Below are positions 16,377 through 24,043 of a stretch of DNA of 26,476 nt, in pieces. The translations under genes and the position numbers were made by a program. Source of the DNA: an uncultured Bacteroidales bacterium (GTDB lineage Bacteria; Bacteroidota; Bacteroidia; Bacteroidales; WCHB1-69); the NCBI GenBank assembly GCA_937901455.1, contig CALDIA010000135.1, positions 1 to 26,476 of the forward strand, in the 5' to 3' direction. Below the pieces are notes generated by a model that did no database searches, had not been told where the DNA came from, and worked only from the letters and a program-made list of their open reading frames with translations. Each line of letters starts with the position of its first letter. Position 1 is the first letter of the stretch.

Positions 16377-16604
16377 CTACTCTTGCACGCACTCAATTGT
16401 CTGAGTCACGGTCTCACCATCGAAAGACGATGTCTGCGTCGTATTCATATCAGAACATTTGCCCTTCTCAATAGTTAAAGTGGTCTCTGTGATAAAGGGA
16501 GCCTCATCAGGCACAACCTGTGTAGTAGTACAATGACATGTTTTTTTGCAACCTGCAAAAAGGAGCGTGCTAGCGATAGCTGCTACGATAAGAAGTTTTT
16601 TCAT
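16377..16604 (-). CDS. Small cysteine-rich lipoprotein, function unknown
   Basis: The protein has 75 residues from the ATG at 16604. The N-terminus is a lipoprotein signal: MKKLLIVAAIASTLLFAGC, with C19 as the lipidated cysteine. The mature part of 57 residues has four more cysteines (C23, C25, C50, C72), including a CHC motif right after the anchor; these could form two disulfides. The rest is rich in Thr, Glu and Ser. An in-frame start 10 codons upstream would put charged residues before the signal peptide, so I rejected it. No family is recognised. A -7 element about 90 bases upstream and a terminator at its 3' end suggest a free-standing gene. Confidence 0.75.
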   Translation of the reverse strand: MKKLLIVAAIASTLLFAGCKKTCHCTTTQVVPDEAPFITETTLTIEKGKCSDMNTTQTSSFDGETVTQTIECVQE

Positions 16605-16673
16605 TAGAGTTAATTTTTCAGACTCATATTTCATTCGCCATTGACTTCAGAGAGCCTGCAAATCTGTATCAAG

Positions 16674-16692
16674 GCATGTTATGGAAACATGC
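16674..16692. repeat. Perfect inverted repeat GCATGTT-N5-AACATGC, possible operator
   Basis: Two 7-base arms (16674-16680 and 16686-16692) with a 5-base spacer lie in the 186-base gap between the small lipoprotein gene and the xylE-like gene. The right arm touches the minus-strand -7 element (16692-16699), so a bound protein would cover the transcription start of the lipoprotein gene. It lies about 43 bases upstream of the xylE -33 element. It has no T tract, so it is not a terminator. Confidence 0.5.
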
Positions 16693-16699
16693 AAAAGTA
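16692..16699 (-). promoter_or_regulatory. -7 promoter element for the small lipoprotein gene
   Basis: On the minus strand this reads TACTTTTG, 87 bases upstream of the ATG at 16604. It would give an unusually long leader of about 80 bases. It overlaps the inverted repeat by one base. Confidence 0.45.
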
Positions 16700-16734
16700 A
16701 ACTATTTATTGTTGCTTGTGCAAAAAAAATGAAA

Positions 16735-16765
16735 TTGTACCCGAATCAAAAAAATACTACTTTTG
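16735..16765 (+). promoter_or_regulatory. Promoter of the xylE-like gene (TTG-N20-TACTTTTG)
   Basis: TTG at 16735-16737 and TACTTTTG at 16758-16765 are separated by 20 bases. This is the best two-part match to the Bacteroidota promoter in the window. Start of transcription is expected about 20 bases before the ATG at 16791. Confidence 0.7.
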
Positions 16766-16790
16766 CCACTTTATTGAAATCGCAAGGATT

Positions 16791-18335
16791 ATGAAAAGAA
16801 ACCGGTTATATATCGCTATGCTGACCTTGGTGGCCACCATGGGCGGCCTTTTGTTTGGTTACGACACCGCAGTAATATCAGGCACAGTGGAGTCACTGCG
16901 TGTATTTTTCATTGAGCCGCAGAATCTGCCGGCAGCACAGTCTAACGCCTTGGAGGGCTTCGTGGTGAGCAGTGCTCTGATTGGTTGCATCATTGGAGCA
17001 TGCTTGGCGGGCTGGTTGTCGCAAAAGTTCGGGCGGAAGCCGTCGCTCATGATTGCCGCCGTTCTCTTCCTGCTCTCCGCTTTGCGGTCGGCTTGGCCTG
17101 AGATCTTCTGGGGTATGCCTGGCGATGGTGACTACACGTTTCTCCGTAATTTTGTCTTCTACCGTATCAGCGGCGGTGTGGGCGTGGGTATCGCCTCCAT
17201 GGTCTCTCCCATGTACATTGCGGAAGTGGCGCCTTCCGAAAAGCGCGGCACCTTGGTGTCGTGGAACCAGTTTGCCATCATTCTCGGCATGCTGATCATC
17301 TATTTTGTAAACTACGCCATCGCCCGCCAAGGCGATAGCAATTGGCTACACACGATTGGCTGGCGCTGGATGTTCGCTTCCGAAATGATTCCCGCCGGGC
17401 TCTTCCTTATCGCCCTCTGCTTTGTGCCTGAGACACCTAGATACCTGGTGATGCGCGGACGCGACGAGAAAGCACTCTCCATCCTCCGCAAAATATCTGG
17501 CGACGATGCCGAAAAGGAGATGAACTCCATCCGCAACTCCCTCTCTGAAAAAGAACCCTCCATGCGACCTTTCTACGTCTTCATGCTCACCTGGCTTGTC
17601 TTTTTCATAATCTGCTTCATCATTCTGAAACTATGCTCGGTAAACAGCGCTTTTGAAATCTCCCTGCTTGTCAGCTTCCTGATCTCTCTCCTTGTACCCA
17701 TACGAAACTACGGGCTTACCATCATTATCGTAGGGGTATTGCTGGCTTCCTTGCAACAGTTCATCGGCATTAACGTGGTGCTCTACTATGCACCCGAGAT
17801 ATTCAAGACTATGGGCTCTGCCACCGACACTGCCCTGCTGCAACAAGTGCTCGTAGGGGCTGTCAACCTCACCTTCACTATTCTCGCCATCCTGACCGTA
17901 GATAGGTTCGGCCGACGCCCACTCATGATTGTGGGCGCATTGGTAATGGCCATAGCCATGTTCATACTCGGCACTACCTTCCATACCCACAACGTGGGCA
18001 TCGGCTCCCTGATTTGCATGCTGGTCTATACCGCCGGCTTCGCCATGTCATGGGGCCCCGTCTGCTGGGTACTGCTGTCGGAAATCTTCCCCAACTCTAT
18101 CCGATCCATGGTGATGGCCGTGGCCGTAGCCTCCCAATGGGTATCCAATTTCCTGGTATCCTGGACTTTCCCGATGCTCGACAAAAACGAAACGCTCACT
18201 GCTCTTTTCAACCACGGGTTTTCCTACTGGATCTACGGATTGATGGGTTTGCTCGCCGCCCTTTTTATCTGGAAAATGGTACCAGAAACAACTGGCAAAT
18301 CATTGGAAGAGATGGAAGAGTATTGGAAAAAATAG
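16791..18335 (+). CDS. xylE: Sugar porter family MFS transporter, probable D-xylose/H+ symporter
   Basis: The protein has 514 residues from the ATG at 16791; the frame is open upstream to 16716 through the promoter. It is a twelve-helix major facilitator of the sugar porter family. Key motifs are TMGGLLFGYDTAVISG in TM1, FGRKP after TM2, the G-x-x-S-x-x-x-P-x-Y-I-A-E sequence of TM4 (GIASMVSPMYIAEVAP) followed by KRGTLVSWNQ, PETPRYLV in the central part, QQFIGINVVLYYAPEIF in TM7, DRFGRRPL after TM8, and PETTGKSLEEME at the C-terminus. The insert WPEIFWGMPGDGDY between TM3 and TM4 resembles the XylE-like proteins of Bacteroides. The xylose role is inferred from the nearby xylA and xylB; glucose or arabinose remain possible. 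Confidence 0.88.
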   Translation: MKRNRLYIAMLTLVATMGGLLFGYDTAVISGTVESLRVFFIEPQNLPAAQSNALEGFVVSSALIGCIIGACLAGWLSQKFGRKPSLMIAAVLFLLSALRSAWPEIFWGMPGDGDYTFLRNFVFYRISGGVGVGIASMVSPMYIAEVAPSEKRGTLVSWNQFAIILGMLIIYFVNYAIARQGDSNWLHTIGWRWMFASEMIPAGLFLIALCFVPETPRYLVMRGRDEKALSILRKISGDDAEKEMNSIRNSLSEKEPSMRPFYVFMLTWLVFFIICFIILKLCSVNSAFEISLLVSFLISLLVPIRNYGLTIIIVGVLLASLQQFIGINVVLYYAPEIFKTMGSATDTALLQQVLVGAVNLTFTILAILTVDRFGRRPLMIVGALVMAIAMFILGTTFHTHNVGIGSLICMLVYTAGFAMSWGPVCWVLLSEIFPNSIRSMVMAVAVASQWVSNFLVSWTFPMLDKNETLTALFNHGFSYWIYGLMGLLAALFIWKMVPETTGKSLEEMEEYWKK

Positions 18336-18392
18336 CTTTTGGGAAAAAATGCCATTTGAATGACATGCCTTTATTTCACTAATTTTAAAAAA

Positions 18393-18400
18393 TATCTTTG
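18393..18400 (+). promoter_or_regulatory. -7 promoter element for the DUF4476 gene
   Basis: TATCTTTG fits TAnnTTTG, 52 bases before the ATG at 18453. Confidence 0.55.
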
Positions 18401-18452
18401 GACTCCCTTGTCATTTAGGAAAAGATAATTATAACACTTTAAATCACTACTT

Positions 18453-19268
18453 ATGAAAAGAAATCCATATAAACCTCATTCCTTCATTCTGTTATTGATC
18501 CTTCTCCTTTCATGGACGACAGCTTTTGCACAGCGGCCACCTCAAGGCGCTATGCCTGCACATGAGACATCCTTGATAATTACCTCCGATCAAAAATCTT
18601 TTTGGCTCTTCATAGATGATGTGCTGCAGAATGATCAACCGGTCTTATCTATTAAGTTAAGCTATATCCCTGAAGGTGAGCATTACCTCCGTGTGGAGAT
18701 GAGCAATCCCGAGCACACCACCATCGGACAGTTTGTACAACTTGGCCCGAACCAGAACAATTTCCGCATTGAGAACACGCGCAATCTGTATGGTCTATCC
18801 GTTGGCTACGGAGTACCTCGTACAGATGTAACCCTCCCGTATGTATCGCTACAGGCCAATCAGCCCTACGGCACTGGCCCGAACGCTCCACGGCCTACTG
18901 ACACTGGACTTCCAAATCATCATAAAAAAGACGGCAACCATGCACCTGGCAACAACATGGACAATGCGCCTGCACCCTTGGCTATGAGCGAGGCCGATTT
19001 CCGTGCATCCCTGACAATCATCAAGCAAGAACACTTTGAGACCACACGGCTTTCCACTGCCAAGCAATTGCTCAATTCAAATATGCTGAATATTAGCCAA
19101 ATTGAGCAAATCTGCAGACTCTTCGATTTTGACAGCAACAAATTGGATTTTGCCAAGGCAGCCTTCAAACGCTGCACCGAAAAGGACAAGTACTACCTTC
19201 TGCATTCCGTGTTCGACTTTGACAGTAGCAAGAAGGCCTTAGACGACTACGTACTCCAACAGCAGTAA
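18453..19268 (+). CDS. Secreted DUF4476 domain protein
   Basis: The protein has 271 residues with a signal peptide (residues 1-27: basic start, LLLILLLSWTTAFAQ). The N-terminal half (about 37-115) is a beta-rich segment, with SFWLFIDDVLQND and EGEHYLRVEMSN. It is of the type seen before DUF4476 in other Bacteroidota proteins and is probably a small carbohydrate- or surface-binding-like fold. A Pro/Asn/His linker follows (about 135-172). The C-terminal ~95 residues match DUF4476: FRASLTIIKQEHFE, AKQLLNSNMLNISQIEQI, FDFDSNKLDFAKAAFKRC, and FDFDSSKKALDDY. Function of the family is unknown. It has its own promoter and a shared terminator, so it is monocistronic. Confidence 0.85.
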   Translation: MKRNPYKPHSFILLLILLLSWTTAFAQRPPQGAMPAHETSLIITSDQKSFWLFIDDVLQNDQPVLSIKLSYIPEGEHYLRVEMSNPEHTTIGQFVQLGPNQNNFRIENTRNLYGLSVGYGVPRTDVTLPYVSLQANQPYGTGPNAPRPTDTGLPNHHKKDGNHAPGNNMDNAPAPLAMSEADFRASLTIIKQEHFETTRLSTAKQLLNSNMLNISQIEQICRLFDFDSNKLDFAKAAFKRCTEKDKYYLLHSVFDFDSSKKALDDYVLQQQ

Positions 19269-19293
19269 CGACTCATCACCTCATTGAAATAAA

Positions 19294-19325
19294 AAAAACC
19301 GGATTCACAAGAACCCGGTTTTTAT
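19294..19325. terminator. Bidirectional terminator between DUF4476 gene and pnp
   Basis: A 9-bp stem (AAAAACCGG at 19294-19302 with CCGGTTTTT at 19315-19323) with a 12-base loop is flanked by A and T runs. It lies between the convergent ends of the DUF4476 gene and pnp and can serve both. Confidence 0.8.
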
Positions 19326-19329
19326 TTGA

Positions 19330-21642
19330 TTAATCCACATCAGGAAGATCAGGCAAATCTTGCTGTGGTTTGTCATTGGTGTTACGGTCGTTTTGTGAAT
19401 TGCCGTTGCGATGGTTATTGTTCCGATTGCCGTTTTCATGGCGACGGTTGCCACCATTACTATTACGGTCGTTACGACGATCGCCATTGCGGAGCGGTTT
19501 TGCACTCGGTTCCACATAGCCTTCCGGTTTGGGCAGGAGCACCTTGTGGGAGAGACGGTATTTGCCGGTCTTTTCGTCAATACCAATGAGTTGCACCTTG
19601 ATGGTGTCACCGACCTTGAGGACGTCTTCCACGTTCTCGATACGACGGTAAGCGATCTCGGTCACGTGCAAGAGTCCATCGGTATTAGGCAGGAACTCAA
19701 CGAAAGCGCCGAAGGCGGTGATGTTCTTAACCTTTCCTTCATACACCTCTCCAACCTCAGGTTTTGTGCAGATCAGTTTGATACGTGCTATAGCAGCGTT
19801 GATATCGTTCACATTGGGAGCAGCGATGTCGATGATACCAAATTCACCAACCTCTTCGATATTGATGGTAGTGTTGGTCTCACGCTGCATCTCTTGGATG
19901 ATTTTGCCTCCTGGTCCGATAACGGCACCGATAAAATCGCGCGGGATTTGCATTTGGATAATACGCGGCACGAATGGACGGTAATCCTCGCGTGGGGCCG
20001 GCATAGCCTCTTTAATTTTACCTAAGATAAACATACGGCCGCGATGAGCTTGTGCCAAGGCTTCTGCCAACACTTCAGCGGAAAGACCGTTGACCTTGAT
20101 ATCCATCTGGCAAGCCGTGATACCATCTTCCGTACCACACACCTTAAAGTCCATATCACCGAGGTGATCCTCATCGCCAAGAATGTCAGACAAGATGGCA
20201 TAGCGATTAGAGTTCTCATCGGTAATCAGTCCCATAGCAATACCGGAAACCGGCTTCTTGATTTTTACGCCACAGTCGAGTAAAGCAAGGGTACTGGCAC
20301 ATACAGTAGCCATAGAGGAGCTACCATTGGATTCGAGAATGTCGGAAACGATACGAACTGTATAAGGGAATGTAGGATCGTCAAAGGGAATCATCGGTGC
20401 CACAGCGCGCTTTGCCAGGTTGCCGTGACCGATCTCACGACGGCCGGTACTGCCGATACGCTTTACCTCACCCACGCTATAGGGCGGGAAATTGTAGTGC
20501 AGCATAAAGCGGCTGGAGCCTTCCACCACAGCACCATCGATGATCTGCTCATCGAGTTTGGTGCCCAAGGTACAAGTGGCCAATGCCTGTGTTTCGCCAC
20601 GAGTAAAGATAGCGGAACCATGTGCAGCAGGAAGATAGCCAGTCTCAATCCAGATGGGACGGATGGTCTCCAAGTCGCGACCGTCCAGACGGATACGCTC
20701 ATCCAGAATCATATTACGCATGGCATGCCATTGCACATCACTGTAATAGCGTTTAACCATCACTTCTTTCTCTTCGCGCTCCTCTTCAGGAATGGTCTCC
20801 ATAAAATCGGCCAAAATCTGGTCGAAAGCCTCGTTACGGGCTTGCTTGCCCATGAAGGACTTGGCTACGGCATACACTTTATCATAGGTCTCCTTTTGGA
20901 TGCGCTCGCGAATTTCCTCATCGTTGGTTTCATGACAATACTCGCGTTTGGGGAATGCGGTGGGTACCTCAGCAGCCAAATCAATCTGGGCTTGGCATTG
21001 TACCTTAATGGCATCCTTGGCAAAGTTGAGTGCAGCAACCATATCCTCTTCAGAAATTTCCTTCATCTCGCCTTCCACCATCATGATATTCTCCATGGAG
21101 GCAGCCACAATCATGTCGATATCCGACTTCTCCATTTCCTCCACGGTAGGGTTGATGACGAGTTTGCCGTCAATACGTCCCACACGCACCTCTGAGATAG
21201 GGCATTCGAAGGGGATGTTGGATACGGCAATGGCAGACGAGGCGGCCAGACATGCCAAGCAGTCGGGCAACATATTCTTGTCACCGGAGATCAGGGTCAC
21301 GATGACTTGCGTTTCAGCGTGAAAATCCTTCGGAAAGAGTGGACGGATAGCACGGTCCACCAAACGGGCGATGAGTATTTCATACTCAGAAGGGCGTGCC
21401 TCGCGGCGGAAAAAGCCACCAGGGATGCGACCAAGCGCGCCATATTTCTCTTGGTACTCCACCTGCAACGGCATGAAATCGGTGCCTTCCACCGCTTCTT
21501 TCTTGCAACACACCGTCGCCAAAATCATAGTGTCGCCCATCTTGACGACCGCGGCTCCGTCGGCCTGCTTGGCCAACTTGCCAGTCTCGATGGTTACCAT
21601 ACGACCATCGCCTATATCGAATGTTTTACTAATTCCAATCAT
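19330..21642 (-). CDS. pnp: Polyribonucleotide nucleotidyltransferase (PNPase)
   Basis: This 770-residue phosphorolytic 3'-5' exoribonuclease is a trimer in the family. The domains in order are RNase PH 1 (about 12-140, with GGFFRREARPSEYEIL and DRAIRPLFP), a helical domain (about 150-300), RNase PH 2 (about 325-540), KH (about 560-625) and S1 (about 630-702). PH 2 holds the phosphate-binding GSSSMATVCAST and the catalytic stretch GDEDHLGDMDFK with D490, D496 and D498. KH has GAVIGPGGKIIQ and S1 has GEVYEGKVKNITAFGAFVEFLP. Beyond S1 there is a ~68-residue tail rich in Asn, Arg, Gly and Asp, probably disordered and possibly RNA- or protein-binding. It lies 116 bases downstream of rpsO with no promoter element between, so it is probably co-transcribed. 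Confidence 0.97.
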   Translation of the reverse strand: MIGISKTFDIGDGRMVTIETGKLAKQADGAAVVKMGDTMILATVCCKKEAVEGTDFMPLQVEYQEKYGALGRIPGGFFRREARPSEYEILIARLVDRAIRPLFPKDFHAETQVIVTLISGDKNMLPDCLACLAASSAIAVSNIPFECPISEVRVGRIDGKLVINPTVEEMEKSDIDMIVAASMENIMMVEGEMKEISEEDMVAALNFAKDAIKVQCQAQIDLAAEVPTAFPKREYCHETNDEEIRERIQKETYDKVYAVAKSFMGKQARNEAFDQILADFMETIPEEEREEKEVMVKRYYSDVQWHAMRNMILDERIRLDGRDLETIRPIWIETGYLPAAHGSAIFTRGETQALATCTLGTKLDEQIIDGAVVEGSSRFMLHYNFPPYSVGEVKRIGSTGRREIGHGNLAKRAVAPMIPFDDPTFPYTVRIVSDILESNGSSSMATVCASTLALLDCGVKIKKPVSGIAMGLITDENSNRYAILSDILGDEDHLGDMDFKVCGTEDGITACQMDIKVNGLSAEVLAEALAQAHRGRMFILGKIKEAMPAPREDYRPFVPRIIQMQIPRDFIGAVIGPGGKIIQEMQRETNTTINIEEVGEFGIIDIAAPNVNDINAAIARIKLICTKPEVGEVYEGKVKNITAFGAFVEFLPNTDGLLHVTEIAYRRIENVEDVLKVGDTIKVQLIGIDEKTGKYRLSHKVLLPKPEGYVEPSAKPLRNGDRRNDRNSNGGNRRHENGNRNNNHRNGNSQNDRNTNDKPQQDLPDLPDVD

Positions 21643-21708
21643 TGCTAATAATTTAAAAATGAATAAGATAATACATCAAAGCACACATCTTACCCATATA
21701 CCAAACAA

Positions 21709-21728
21709 GGCAATTTGTGGAAATTGCC
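21709..21728 (-). other. Hairpin in the rpsO-pnp intergenic region
   Basis: A perfect 8-bp stem GGCAATTT/AAATTGCC with a 4-base loop sits 30 bases after the rpsO stop on the transcribed minus strand. The downstream sequence has only a short broken T run (TTGTTTGG), so it is a weak terminator at best. A processing or stability hairpin, as known between rpsO and pnp in E. coli, is the alternative. Confidence 0.6.
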
Positions 21729-21758
21729 CTGCTTAATAGATGGTTATGGATGTAAAAA

Positions 21759-22028
21759 TTATTTTCTAAGACCTAACTTCTTGATTAATGCTCTGTAACG
21801 CTCAATATCTTGTTGTTTCAGATATTCGAGCATTTTTTTTCTTTTACCCACCAAGTTGATAAGGGCGCGTTTGGTCACTTTGTCGCTACCATTAGCCTTC
21901 ACGTGCTCGGTAAGGTGCTTGATGCGGTGAGTGAAGAGGGCAATTTGTGCTTCAGGAGAACCAGTATCGGTAGCTGATTTGCCATATTCTTCAAAAATGG
22001 ATTTCTTTACGTCGCTTGTTAAATACAT
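21759..22028 (-). CDS. rpsO: 30S ribosomal protein S15
   Basis: This 89-residue protein has the normal S15 length. S15 binds the three-way junction of 16S rRNA helices 20-22 early in 30S assembly. Family residues are clear: TGSPEAQIALFTHRIKHLTEHV (the TGSxExQ loop contacting rRNA), the basic stretch KRALINLVGKRKKMLEYLK, and the C-terminal YRALIKKLGLRK. It is the first gene of the rpsO-pnp unit, with a -7 element about 50 bases upstream. Confidence 0.98.
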   Translation of the reverse strand: MYLTSDVKKSIFEEYGKSATDTGSPEAQIALFTHRIKHLTEHVKANGSDKVTKRALINLVGKRKKMLEYLKQQDIERYRALIKKLGLRK

Positions 22029-22076
22029 AGTTTTCTTCTAATTAATAAAATTTTTATACCTTTCTTAAATCGTCGG

Positions 22077-22084
22077 CAAAAATA
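22077..22084 (-). promoter_or_regulatory. -7 promoter element for rpsO-pnp
   Basis: On the minus strand this reads TATTTTTG, 48 bases upstream of the rpsO ATG, leaving a leader of about 42 bases. No clear -33 TTG was found. Confidence 0.6.
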
Positions 22085-22175
22085 CATTTTTTTCTATTAT
22101 AATTACCTATAGTGGAAAAAATCTTTTTCACTACACTTCTGCCAATCATTGTTTTAACAAATCAACAAAAATCAT

Positions 22176-22183
22176 TATCTTTG
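22176..22183 (+). promoter_or_regulatory. -7 promoter element for the glycosyltransferase operon
   Basis: TATCTTTG fits TAnnTTTG, 42 bases before the ATG at 22226. It is divergent from the rpsO promoter in the same 197-base gap. Confidence 0.6.
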
Positions 22184-22225
22184 CAGCGGCAATTTTTAGG
22201 CTTGCCAACAGTAAGAATATCGTGT

Positions 22226-23236
22226 ATGAAAAGACTGTCGATTGTAATATTGAACTGGAATGGGCGGAGATTCCTGGAACGGTTTCTGCCGTCATTGACA
22301 CAATCCCTGCCCGACTATGCGGAGGTGGTCATTGCCGACAATGCATCCACGGATGACTCGATCGATTTTTTGGCGACCCATTACCCCGGCATCCGTGTTC
22401 TGCGCAACGAGCGCAACGAGGGCTTCTCGCGCGGTTACAACCTGGCCATGGAGCAGGTGAACTCCGAATACTTCTGCCTGCTAAACTCTGACATCGAGGT
22501 TACCGACCACTGGATTGAGCCGATAATAGAGATGATGGATGCCAACGAAACGATTGCGGTAGTACAGCCGAAAATCCGTTCCTTCGCGCAGCCAGAAATG
22601 TTTGAATATGCTGGTGCCTCGGGCGGTTTCATCGACAAATATGGATACCCTTTCTGCCGGGGGCGCGTCTTTTCCACGTTGGAGAAGGACAACGGGCAAT
22701 ACGATGAGTCCATCGACATCTTCTGGGCCACTGGTGCCGCAATGTTCGTGCGCCGCGATGTGTATCGCACTATGGGCGGACTCGATGAGGACTTCTTCGC
22801 CCACATGGAAGAGATTGACTTCTGCTGGCGCATCAAGAACGCTGGCTTCAAAATCAAGGTATGTCCCGCCTCCGTTGTGTTGCACGTGGGTGGCGGCACC
22901 CTCCCCAAGAACAACTCCTTCAAAACCTTCCTCAACTTCCGCAACAACCTCTTCCTGCTCCTCAAGAACCTGCCCGAGAACCGACTCACCAAAACGCTGA
23001 TCCTTCGCTTTTTCCTGGACCAAGTGGCGGCTCTCTTCTTCCTCCTGCAACTGCATATCAAAGACTTCTGCGCCGTCTATAAAGCCATGTTCGCCTTCGC
23101 CAAGAACTTTAAGAAATGCAAGGCCAAACGCAACACCATGCCCAAACTGGCATTCACGGATGTGTACGATGGTTCTGTGGTATTTCTCAACTACTTTAAA
23201 GGCAAACACCATTTCAACGGCACCAACTTTTTCTAA
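22226..23236 (+). CDS. Family 2 glycosyltransferase (WbbL/rhamnosyltransferase-like)
   Basis: The protein has 336 residues from the ATG at 22226. The frame is open to 22112, but the -7 element at 22176 excludes the longer form. The GT-A fold begins with SIVILNWNGRRFLERFLPSL (5-24) and VVIADNASTDDS (34-45). The metal-binding region is LLNSDIEV (85-92), and the acceptor-side block is FFAHMEEIDFCWRIKNAG (190-207), the GGxDExFFxxxExxDxCWR type seen in WbbL-like rhamnosyltransferases. A hydrophobic stretch at about 257-276 and a basic tail suggest association with the inner membrane. The sugar and acceptor are not determinable; cell-surface glycan synthesis is likely. It is first in a three-gene operon, 12 bases before the next gene. 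Confidence 0.9.
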   Translation: MKRLSIVILNWNGRRFLERFLPSLTQSLPDYAEVVIADNASTDDSIDFLATHYPGIRVLRNERNEGFSRGYNLAMEQVNSEYFCLLNSDIEVTDHWIEPIIEMMDANETIAVVQPKIRSFAQPEMFEYAGASGGFIDKYGYPFCRGRVFSTLEKDNGQYDESIDIFWATGAAMFVRRDVYRTMGGLDEDFFAHMEEIDFCWRIKNAGFKIKVCPASVVLHVGGGTLPKNNSFKTFLNFRNNLFLLLKNLPENRLTKTLILRFFLDQVAALFFLLQLHIKDFCAVYKAMFAFAKNFKKCKAKRNTMPKLAFTDVYDGSVVFLNYFKGKHHFNGTNFF

Positions 23237-23248
23237 AAACACATTGCT

Positions 23249-24037
23249 ATGGAACTATTTAGCGATATTTACCAATACCTTTTGATCATCATGACTGTTC
23301 TCGGCGTGGTGGTCTTTGTCGTCCTGCAGTTCGTCACAGTGGCTTACGGCATGACGTTCAACAACCGCTGGGGCATCTCCGTGCGCAGCAACCTCGGCTG
23401 GTTCATCATGGAAACACCGGTCTTCTTTGCCATGTTTCTGCTCTATTTCATTTCCTTATACTATAACATACGACCGTTCAACATCGTGACCTTCATCATG
23501 TTCTTCATTTTTGAATTCCACTATTTCCAACGGTCCTTTATTTTCCCGCTCCTCATGAAAGGGCAGAGCCGCATGCCGCTCTCCATCGTCATCTCAGGAT
23601 TTGTGTTCAACACCTTCAACGCCATCATGCAGGGCGGATGGCTCTTTTACTTCAGTCCTATCGATTACTACCCCACCTCTTGGCTGCTATCCCCGCAGTT
23701 CATCATCGGATTCCTCATCTTCCTTGGCGGTATGGTATTGAACATCTACGCCGACCGAGTGATCCGCAACCTCCGCGAAGACCCTTATGACAACAATTAC
23801 TATCTTCCTACGAAAGGGCCCTTCAAATATATCAATTCCGCTAATTACCTGGGAGAAATCCTTGAATGGTTAGGGTTCGCCATCCTGACTTGGTCGGTAG
23901 CCGGCCTCGTGTTCTTCATCTGGACCTGCGCCAATATCATCCCTCGCGCAAAGGCCGTGTACAATCGCTATGAAATGTTCTTCGGTGAAGAATTCACTTC
24001 GCTGAAACGCTATAAAATATTCCCTTTCATCTACTAA
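23249..24037 (+). CDS. Steroid 5-alpha-reductase-like membrane enzyme (3-oxo-5-alpha-steroid 4-dehydrogenase family)
   Basis: This 262-residue protein has about six or seven membrane helices. It matches the C-terminal steroid dehydrogenase domain family (PF02544). Family positions visible are E55 in GWFIMETP (the catalytic-site glutamate region), EFHYFQRSFIFP (89-100, with the HY pair H91-Y92), and NIYADRVIRNLR (165-176). The NADPH-binding C-terminal blocks are YYLPTKGPFKYINSANYLGE (184-203) with EWLGF, and the ending FTSLKRYKIFPFIY. In the family it reduces a delta-4 double bond of 3-oxo-steroids, or similar enones in lipids, using NADPH. The natural substrate in this bacterium is unknown. 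It lies 12 bases after the glycosyltransferase and 6 bases before the next gene. Confidence 0.88.
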   Translation: MELFSDIYQYLLIIMTVLGVVVFVVLQFVTVAYGMTFNNRWGISVRSNLGWFIMETPVFFAMFLLYFISLYYNIRPFNIVTFIMFFIFEFHYFQRSFIFPLLMKGQSRMPLSIVISGFVFNTFNAIMQGGWLFYFSPIDYYPTSWLLSPQFIIGFLIFLGGMVLNIYADRVIRNLREDPYDNNYYLPTKGPFKYINSANYLGEILEWLGFAILTWSVAGLVFFIWTCANIIPRAKAVYNRYEMFFGEEFTSLKRYKIFPFIY

Positions 24038-24043
24038 AACACC

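Noticed and set aside
20425..21195. 256-codon plus-strand open frame (His-rich) inside pnp
   Set aside because: It is antisense to a strongly conserved gene with no domain or promoter.
22481..23242. 253-codon minus-strand open frame
   Set aside because: It is antisense to the glycosyltransferase gene, with Glu/Val-rich nonsense composition.
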